A DNA stretch of 11,380 nucleotides from positions 1 to 11,380 of the forward strand of contig JAUHVN010000061.1 in assembly GCA_030425055.1 (NCBI GenBank). Direction: 5' to 3'. Numbering within the stretch: position 1 is the stretch's first letter; every line of letters begins with the position of its first letter. The notes under the pieces are model-generated. The model did not search any database. It was not told the origin of the DNA and saw only the letters and a program-made list of their open reading frames with translations. The DNA is from Actinomycetes bacterium (GTDB lineage: Bacteria > Actinomycetota > Actinomycetes > Actinomycetales > Microbacteriaceae). The position numbers and the translations under genes were made by a program. Of this stretch, positions 6,159 to 11,380 are shown one piece after another.

Positions 6159-7289
6159 CTACCCGCCGGGGCTGTCGGGGACGGCGGCGCGCTCGAGCTT
6201 GTGCGTCAGCCACTCGAGAGGCCCGCGGCCGACCAGCAGCGCCCACGCCGTGCAGGCGGCGACCGTCACGAGGGTGAACGACCAGAAGGGGTCGCGGTCG
6301 CGCAGCGCGCCGAGGGCGCTCAGCTCGCCGAACGACACGGACAGCATCACCGTGAGGGCGACGAGCTGCCCCACATACGCGCTCAGCGGCATCGCGCCGG
6401 TCGCGCGGATCGGCAGCACGACCCATGTCAGCGGGGTGCGGCACAGCAGCAGGCACACCGCGAGCGCCGCGAGCGCGAACCCGCCCGAGCCGATCACCTC
6501 GAGCACCCCCGACGAATGCGCCCGCGCGGTCCATACGTCGGCCCAGTAGGAGCCCGCCTCGGCGGAGCGCGGCGCGCCGGTCGTGCCGAGCCCGTACCCG
6601 AGCGCCGCGAGCGCGGTGCCGCCGACCAGCATCCACAGCTGCACCCGCAAGCGTGCGACGCCCGCGCGCGCCACGGCCAGACCCGCGAGGACGAAGGCGA
6701 TCCACACGATGAACGGGTAGTGCCACCCCACCAACAGGCCCAGGTCGTGACCCACGACGGTGCGGGCGAACGGCATCCGGTCGAGCCAGGCGTGCACGAA
6801 CGGCATCACCACCGCCAGTCCTGCGGCGATCGCGAACAGCGCGGGCGCCCGCAGCGGCAGGAACGGCAGGGCCAGCACGAACATGAGGGCGTACGCCGGC
6901 AGGATCACGATCACCGGCAGCGACAGCGCGACGAACACGAAGCCGATCGCGAACAGGATGCCGGCGCGCACCGCCAGCCGCCCGCGCGCGCGGCGCAGAT
7001 CGTCGCCTCCGACCGGTCGCGCTCCCCCGGTGACGATGCCCATCGACACCCCGGCGAGCGTCGCGAACAGGATCGACGACCGCCCGGCCGCCACGGCGCC
7101 CCACGTCGACGGGTCGAGCAGGTCGACGGGCTCCTGCAGCCACAGCAGGTGCGCCGCGAGCATGCCGATCACCGCGAGGCCGCGCGCGAGATCCACGCCG
7201 GCGACCCGCCCCGGTGCCGTCAGCCGCGCCCAGTTCTCGCGCAGTCGCGACCCGCCCGGCGCCGACCCCGAGCCCGCCGGGCCCGTCAC
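6159..7289 (-). CDS. Polytopic membrane acyltransferase-like protein (DUF1624/DUF418 type)
   Basis: This is a 376-residue protein with about ten hydrophobic segments. The N-terminal part, RVAGVDLARGLAVIGMLAAH (28-47), is the opening of the heparan-alpha-glucosaminide N-acetyltransferase-like (DUF1624) and DUF418 membrane families. The C-terminal part carries the DUF418-like features SGVLEVIGSGG (260-270), IRATGAMPLSAYVGQL (294-309) and GPLEWLTHK (356-364). Such proteins are thought to move acyl groups across the membrane, but the substrate here is unknown. The GTG at 7289 overlaps the argF stop as GTGA, so it is translated as the last gene of the argJBDF operon. AGGA lies immediately before this GTG, too close to be a good ribosome site, so GTG at 7307 (six codons earlier, overlapping argF by 22 nt) is an alternative start. 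The stop is a TAG at 6159-6161. A direct role in arginine synthesis is not evident. Confidence 0.85.
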   Translation of the reverse strand: MTGPAGSGSAPGGSRLRENWARLTAPGRVAGVDLARGLAVIGMLAAHLLWLQEPVDLLDPSTWGAVAAGRSSILFATLAGVSMGIVTGGARPVGGDDLRRARGRLAVRAGILFAIGFVFVALSLPVIVILPAYALMFVLALPFLPLRAPALFAIAAGLAVVMPFVHAWLDRMPFARTVVGHDLGLLVGWHYPFIVWIAFVLAGLAVARAGVARLRVQLWMLVGGTALAALGYGLGTTGAPRSAEAGSYWADVWTARAHSSGVLEVIGSGGFALAALAVCLLLCRTPLTWVVLPIRATGAMPLSAYVGQLVALTVMLSVSFGELSALGALRDRDPFWSFTLVTVAACTAWALLVGRGPLEWLTHKLERAAVPDSPGG

Positions 7290-8209
7290 TCCTGACGCAG
7301 AAGCCACACGAGCAGGGCCTTCTGAGCGTGCAGGCGGTTCTCGGCCTCGTCCCACACGACGCTCTGCGGGCCGTCGATGACCTCGGCGTCGACCTCGTAG
7401 CCGCGGTCGGCGGGCAGGCAGTGGATGAAGATCGCGCCGCCGTCGGCGAGCGACATCAGCTCCTGCGTCACCTTGTACCCGCCGAGATCGCGCAGCCGCG
7501 CGAGCTTCTCCTCCTCCTTGCCCATCGACACCCACGTGTCGGTGACGATGACGTCCGCACCGGCGGCCGCCTCGTTGGGGTCGGTGTACAGCGTGACCGA
7601 GCCGCCGGTCTCGGCGGCGCGCGCATCGGCATCGGCCACGACGTCTTCGCGCGGCGCGTACGCCTCGGGCGACGCGACCCGCACGTGCATGCCCGCCGTG
7701 ACGCCCGCGAGCATGTACGAGTGCGCCATGTTGGAGCGTCCGTCGCCGAAGAACGCGAGCGTCAGGCCGGGCAGCTCGCCCTTGTGCTCGGTGATCGTCA
7801 GCAGGTCGGCGAGCAGCTGGCACGGGTGGAAGTCGTCGCTGAGCGCATTGATCACCGGCACGCGCGTGCCCGCGGCCATCTCTTCGAGGCCCGCCTGCGC
7901 GTACGTGCGCCACACGATCGCCGCGACCTGACGCTCCATGACGCGTGCCGTGTCGGACGGCGTCTCCTTGCCGCCGAGCTGGCTGTTCGCCGTCGAGATG
8001 ATCAGCGGCGAGCCGCCCAGGTCGGCGATGCCCACGGCGAACGACACCCGGGTGCGGGTCGACGACTTGTCGAAGATCACCGCGACCGTCTGGGGACCCG
8101 CGAGGGGCTTGAGCTTCCAGCGGTCCTTCTTCAGCGCGACGGCGAGATCGAGGATCTCGGCCTGCTCGGCCGGGCTGAGGTCGTCGTCTCTGAGCAGGTG
8201 GCGGGTCAT
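7286..8209 (-). CDS. argF: Ornithine carbamoyltransferase, anabolic
   Basis: Transfers the carbamoyl group of carbamoyl phosphate to ornithine, giving citrulline; normally a cytoplasmic homotrimer. The 307-residue protein has the carbamoyl-phosphate loop SSTRTR (49-54), the DDFHPCQLLAD block (125-135), the ornithine-binding DTWVSMG (224-230) and the HCLPA motif with the catalytic Cys (263-267). These distinguish it from aspartate and N-acetylornithine carbamoyltransferases. Length is typical for the family. The ATG at 8209 overlaps the argD stop as ATGA and is preceded by AGGGAG. Its own stop overlaps the GTG of the membrane acyltransferase gene. Reading further upstream in the same frame only runs antisense-like sequence inside argD. 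Position after argD in an argJBDF order and absence of arc-type genes argue for the biosynthetic enzyme. Confidence 0.98.
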   Translation of the reverse strand: MTRHLLRDDDLSPAEQAEILDLAVALKKDRWKLKPLAGPQTVAVIFDKSSTRTRVSFAVGIADLGGSPLIISTANSQLGGKETPSDTARVMERQVAAIVWRTYAQAGLEEMAAGTRVPVINALSDDFHPCQLLADLLTITEHKGELPGLTLAFFGDGRSNMAHSYMLAGVTAGMHVRVASPEAYAPREDVVADADARAAETGGSVTLYTDPNEAAAGADVIVTDTWVSMGKEEEKLARLRDLGGYKVTQELMSLADGGAIFIHCLPADRGYEVDAEVIDGPQSVVWDEAENRLHAQKALLVWLLRQE

Positions 8210-9456
8210 TTCGTCTCCCTCGGGTCGCTCGATGCGGCGACGTCGTCGGCGTGCTCGGTCACGGCATCCAGCAGCAGCGAATCCTCGACGGTGCGCAGGG
8301 ATGCCTGGAACAGCTGCGCGAACTCGTCGATCTCGACGTCGCCGATGTTCAGCGCCGGCACGAGTCGGATGGTGTCGTCGTTGGGGGCGTTGATGACGAG
8401 GCCGTGCTCCTGCGCGGCGGCCACGACGGCCTTCGCGACGGGATGCGTGAGCCCGACGCCGATGAGCAGGCCCTTCCCGCGGCATCCGTCGATGAGCGGC
8501 GACGCGAGGCCGTCGATCGCCGCCCGCAGCTGCGCGCCCCGCTCGACCGCGTTCGTGAGCAGGTCGGCGCGCTCGATCTCGGCGAGCACGGCATCGGCGA
8601 CCGCGGTGCCCAACGCGTTGCCGCCGAAGGTCGATCCGTGGGTGCCGGGATAGAACAGCTCGCTCGCCTCGCCGAACGTGATGAGCGCCCCGATCGGGAA
8701 CCCACCGCCGATCCCCTTGGCGACGGTGATCGCATCGGGCGTGATTCCCGCGTGCTGGAACGCGAACCACTCGCCGGTGCGGCCGGCTCCGGTCTGGATC
8801 TCGTCGACGATCAGCAGCGCCCCGTGGCGCTGTGTCAGCTCTCGCGCCGCGCGAAGATAGCCCTCAGGCAGATCGACGACGCCCGCCTCGCCCTTGATGG
8901 GTTCGAGGATGAGCGCCGCGACGCGGTCGTCGATCGCCGCCTCGAGCGCCGCGATCGACGTGTCGAGGAACTCGACGCCGGGCGTCATCGGCAGGAACGG
9001 CTCCTGCATCCACGCCTTGCCGGTGAGCGCGAGCGTGCCCATCGTGCGGCCGTGGAACGCGTCGGTGAGCGCGAGGATGCGCGGCCGGTCGGCGCCGCCG
9101 TGCAGGCGGGCGAGCTTGAAGGCGGCCTCGTTGGCCTCGGCGCCCGAGTTGCCGAAGTAGACGCGCCCGCGCTCGCCCGTGCCGGCCAGGCGCTTCAGCC
9201 GCGCGGCGAGGCGCAGCTGCGACGGGGTCGCGAAGTAGTTGGAGACATGCGCGAGGGTCGCCGCCTGCTGCGAGATCGCCTCGACGAAGACGGGATGCGC
9301 GTGGCCCAGCGAGTCGACCGCGATGCCCGCGAGGAAGTCGAGGTAGCGCTTGCCGTCGGCATCCCACAGATACGCGCCCTCGCCCCGCACGAACTGCTGC
9401 ATGCGCGGACCGAAGCTGCGGACCAGATCCCGCCCGGCGTCGTCCTGCCACGTCAT
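8206..9456 (-). CDS. argD: Acetylornithine aminotransferase
   Basis: PLP-dependent class III aminotransferase that converts N-acetylglutamate semialdehyde plus glutamate to N-acetylornithine plus 2-oxoglutarate. The 416-residue protein shows NSGAEANE (103-110, phosphate binding), FHGRT (134-138), EPIKGEAG (185-192, with Lys where EPIQGEGG is more usual), the PLP-ring Asp in VDEIQTGAGRTG (Asp218), and the Schiff-base Lys247 in ITVAKGIGGGFPIGA. The C-terminal tail after the domain is slightly extended and acidic (residues about 395-416). ATG at 9456 overlaps the argB stop as ATGA and has a very strong GGAGGTGG ribosome site 7 nt upstream, so this gene may be translated independently as well as by coupling. 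Acetylornithine rather than ornithine or succinylornithine aminotransferase is chosen from the arg operon context. Confidence 0.97.
   Translation of the reverse strand: MTWQDDAGRDLVRSFGPRMQQFVRGEGAYLWDADGKRYLDFLAGIAVDSLGHAHPVFVEAISQQAATLAHVSNYFATPSQLRLAARLKRLAGTGERGRVYFGNSGAEANEAAFKLARLHGGADRPRILALTDAFHGRTMGTLALTGKAWMQEPFLPMTPGVEFLDTSIAALEAAIDDRVAALILEPIKGEAGVVDLPEGYLRAARELTQRHGALLIVDEIQTGAGRTGEWFAFQHAGITPDAITVAKGIGGGFPIGALITFGEASELFYPGTHGSTFGGNALGTAVADAVLAEIERADLLTNAVERGAQLRAAIDGLASPLIDGCRGKGLLIGVGLTHPVAKAVVAAAQEHGLVINAPNDDTIRLVPALNIGDVEIDEFAQLFQASLRTVEDSLLLDAVTEHADDVAASSDPRETK
8215..8220 (-). promoter_or_regulatory. Ribosome binding site of argF
   Basis: AGGGAG on the minus strand (8220-8215), five nucleotides before the argF ATG and inside the last codons of argD. 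It supports the start at 8209. Confidence 0.7.
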
Positions 9457-10352
9457 CCTTCGACCACCTCCGTGCCGATGCCCTTGCTGGTGAAGACCTC
9501 GACCAGCACCGAGTGCGCGACCCGGCCGTCGATGATCGCGGCCTTGTCGACGCCGCCCTCGACCGCGTCGAGGCACGCCTGCATCTTGGGGATCATGCCC
9601 GACTCGAGACGCGGCATCATCTCGCGCAGCTGCGTCGAGGTCAGGTGCGACACGAGCGAGTCGCGGTTCGGCCAGTCGGCGTACAGGCCCGCGACATCGG
9701 TGAGCACGACGAGCTTCGAGGCGCGCAGCGCCACCGCGAGCGCGGCGGCTGCGGCATCCGCGTTCACGTTGAGCGAGTGCCCCGGATGATCGAGGTCGGG
9801 CGCGATCGACGACACGACGGGGATGCGGCCGGCGGCCAGCTGATCGAGCACCGGCTGCGGGTCGACCTCGACGACGTTGCCCACGTTGCCCAGGTCGTGT
9901 TCGACCCCGTCGACGACGACGCCACGGCGGCGACCGCCGAAGAGCCCGGCGTCCTCACCGCTCAGGCCCGTCGCGAGGGGGCCGTGCGCGTTGATCTTGG
10001 CGACCAGCTGCGGGTTGATCTGACCGGTGAGCACCATGCGCACCACCGAGATCGCCTCGGTGGAGGTGACGCGGTAGCCGCCCTTGAACTCGCTCGGAAT
10101 CGCCAGGCGGTCGAGCATGGTCGAGATCTGCGGACCGCCGCCGTGGACGACGACCGGCTGGGCGCCGGCATAGCGCAGGTAGGCGATGTCGGCGGCGAAG
10201 GCCTCCTGCAGCTCGTCGCTGACCATCGCGTTGCCGCCGTACTTGACGACGATGATCCGGTCGCGGAAGCGCCGCATCCACGGCAGCGACTCGATGAGCG
10301 TGGCCGCTTTCGCCGACGCCTCGGCGGGATCGGTGTCCTGGATGTCGGTCAT
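9453..10352 (-). CDS. argB: Acetylglutamate kinase
   Basis: Phosphorylates N-acetylglutamate with ATP, the step that is usually feedback-inhibited by arginine. The 299-residue amino acid kinase family protein shows VKYGGNAM (36-43, ATP phosphate binding), HGGGPQI (70-76), GLSGEDAGL (129-137), LNVNADAAA (194-202), LTDVAGLY (217-224) and SGMIPKM with its conserved Lys (251-257). Some 30 residues precede the kinase core (AAEASAKAATLIESL-like helix, residues 10-30). Arginine-sensitive hexameric NAGKs carry such an N-terminal helix and a C-terminal GT-V ending like the GIGTEV here, so arginine inhibition is likely but inferred. ATG at 10352 overlaps the argJ stop as ATGA. No Shine-Dalgarno precedes it, so translation probably depends on ribosomes finishing argJ. 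Confidence 0.98.
   Translation of the reverse strand: MTDIQDTDPAEASAKAATLIESLPWMRRFRDRIIVVKYGGNAMVSDELQEAFAADIAYLRYAGAQPVVVHGGGPQISTMLDRLAIPSEFKGGYRVTSTEAISVVRMVLTGQINPQLVAKINAHGPLATGLSGEDAGLFGGRRRGVVVDGVEHDLGNVGNVVEVDPQPVLDQLAAGRIPVVSSIAPDLDHPGHSLNVNADAAAAALAVALRASKLVVLTDVAGLYADWPNRDSLVSHLTSTQLREMMPRLESGMIPKMQACLDAVEGGVDKAAIIDGRVAHSVLVEVFTSKGIGTEVVEG
9464..9471 (-). promoter_or_regulatory. Strong ribosome binding site of argD
   Basis: GGAGGTGG on the minus strand lies 7 nt before the argD ATG and within the 3' end of argB. It is the best Shine-Dalgarno in the operon and fixes the start at 9456. Confidence 0.8.
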
Positions 10353-11380
10353 GAGGAGTACGCGCTGTTCTCGTGGACGTAGTCGTGGGTCAGGTCGTTG
10401 GTGAGGATCGTGGCCGCAGCGTCGCCGACCTTGAGGTCGATGACGACGACGGTCTCGCGCGGTGTGAGATCGACAGCCTCTCGCGGCGCGTCGGGACCGC
10501 CGGCGGTGCACACCCGCACGCCGTTCATCCACACGTCGACGTCGTACGGGTCGAACGCGGCATCCGTCGTACCGATGGCGGCGAGCACCCGACCCCAATT
10601 GGGATCGTTGCCGAAGATCGCGGCCTTGAAGAGGTTGTTGCGCGCGACCGAGCGGCCCACGGCCACCGCGTCGTCCTCGTCCGCCGCGTTCGTCACCTGG
10701 ATCCGGATGTCGTGGCTCGCGCCCTCGGCGTCGGCCTGCAGCTGCTCGGCCAGGCTCTGGCACACCTCGGTGAGCGCGAACGCGAACCCGTCGAGGTCGG
10801 GGCGGATGCCGGTGGCCCCGCTGGCCATCAGGGTCACCTGGTCGTTCGTCGACATGCAGCCGTCCGAGTCGAGCCGGTCGAATGTGACCCGGGTCGCGCG
10901 ACGCAGCGCGGCGTCGAGCTCGTCGGAGTCCAGGTCGACGTCGGTCGTGATCACGACGAGCATCGTGGCCAGGCCCGGCGCCAGCATCCCGGCACCCTTC
11001 GCCATGCCGCCGATCGTCCACCCGTCGCGGGTGACGACGGCGCGCTTCGGCCGCGAGTCAGTCGTCATGATGGCCTCGGATGCCGCCACTCCCCCGTCGG
11101 CCGACAGCGCGGCGATCGCCTGCTCGGTGCCGGTGAGCACCTTGGCGCGGAACGTCTCGTCGCCGGTGCCGATGAGCCCGGTCGAGCAGACGAGCACATC
11201 GCCGGCGCTCACGCCGAGCAGCTCCGCGGCCTTCTCGGCCGTCTGGTGGGTGGTCTGGAAGCCGAACGACCCGGTGAAGCAGTTCGCGCCGCCTGAGTTG
11301 AGGACGACCGCTTCGACGAGGCCGTCGGCGACCGCCTGCTGCGACCAGATGATCGGGTTGGCCTTGGCGCGGTTGCTCGT
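10349..11380 (-). CDS. argJ: Bifunctional glutamate N-acetyltransferase / amino-acid acetyltransferase (5' part outside window)
   Basis: Ornithine acetyltransferase that recycles the acetyl group: it deacetylates N-acetylornithine and acetylates glutamate, and many members also use acetyl-CoA. 343 C-terminal residues are visible. The reading frame is open to the window edge, where it begins TSNRAKANPIIWSQQ, so roughly 40-45 N-terminal residues are missing. Seen are STGLIG (oxyanion Thr-Gly, visible residues 66-71), the self-cleavage site in KGAGMLAPGLATML with the nucleophile Thr at visible residue 139, RLDSDGCMSTNDQV, AIFGNDPNWGR, and the C-terminal YVHENSAYSS. The ATG of argB overlaps the stop as ATGA. 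A GTG at 11212 is an internal Val codon, not the start. Presence of ArgJ implies the cyclic acetyl pathway, consistent with no argE or argA here. argC is expected just upstream. Confidence 0.97.
   Translation of the reverse strand, partial: TSNRAKANPIIWSQQAVADGLVEAVVLNSGGANCFTGSFGFQTTHQTAEKAAELLGVSAGDVLVCSTGLIGTGDETFRAKVLTGTEQAIAALSADGGVAASEAIMTTDSRPKRAVVTRDGWTIGGMAKGAGMLAPGLATMLVVITTDVDLDSDELDAALRRATRVTFDRLDSDGCMSTNDQVTLMASGATGIRPDLDGFAFALTEVCQSLAEQLQADAEGASHDIRIQVTNAADEDDAVAVGRSVARNNLFKAAIFGNDPNWGRVLAAIGTTDAAFDPYDVDVWMNGVRVCTAGGPDAPREAVDLTPRETVVVIDLKVGDAAATILTNDLTHDYVHENSAYSS

Noticed and set aside
10349..11212. argJ starting at the GTG at 11212
   Set aside because: The frame continues upstream with conserved ArgJ sequence (TSNRAKANP, LNSGGANCFTG), so this GTG is an internal valine and the gene is cut by the window edge.

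Overview
This window looks like chromosomal DNA of a high-GC actinobacterium, most likely a Microbacteriaceae member close to Microbacterium. The evidence is GC of roughly 70 percent, GTG starts, TANNNT-type -10 boxes lying 6-7 nt in front of start codons (leaderless transcripts), and protein sequences typical of that family. The genus is an inference from remembered family sequences, not from a search. All intact genes read on the minus strand, so transcription runs from high to low coordinates. The one plus-strand gene is broken.

Right half (11380 to 6159): an arginine biosynthesis operon in the order argJ (5' part outside the window), argB, argD, argF, then a polytopic membrane acyltransferase-like protein (DUF1624/DUF418 type). 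Every junction is a 4-bp ATGA or GTGA overlap, so the five genes are probably one translationally coupled transcript. Glutamate is acetylated (ArgJ), phosphorylated (ArgB), later transaminated to acetylornithine (ArgD), deacetylated again by ArgJ, and carbamoylated to citrulline (ArgF). argC presumably lies upstream. No argR or argG is present here. argH (6005 to 4575) follows after a 153-bp gap that holds a long imperfect inverted repeat and argH's own leaderless promoter.

Middle (4574 to 3162): a 58-bp AT-rich promoter with a perfect 6-5-6 palindrome over the -10 box drives a two-gene unit. The first gene encodes a SatD-family protein, whose N-terminal part resembles a nucleotidyl cyclase fold and whose C-terminus carries a helix-turn-helix. 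The second, coupled by ATGA, encodes a seven-helix membrane protein whose C-terminal half resembles the DUF3307 proteins that accompany SatD elsewhere. This module has no well-described function and is the best candidate for an undescribed system.

Left part (3161 to 1): a three-copy 16-17 bp tandem repeat, then tyrS (tyrosyl-tRNA synthetase) with a leaderless promoter, a DUF4184 membrane protein 6 bp behind it, and finally a convergent plus-strand CaiB-type CoA transferase that has lost an internal segment out of frame and is called a pseudogene.

Across the whole window the heptamer GGATGCC/GGCATCC is about eight times more frequent than composition predicts, often using codons (GAT, GCA) that are otherwise unusual in such GC-rich genes.
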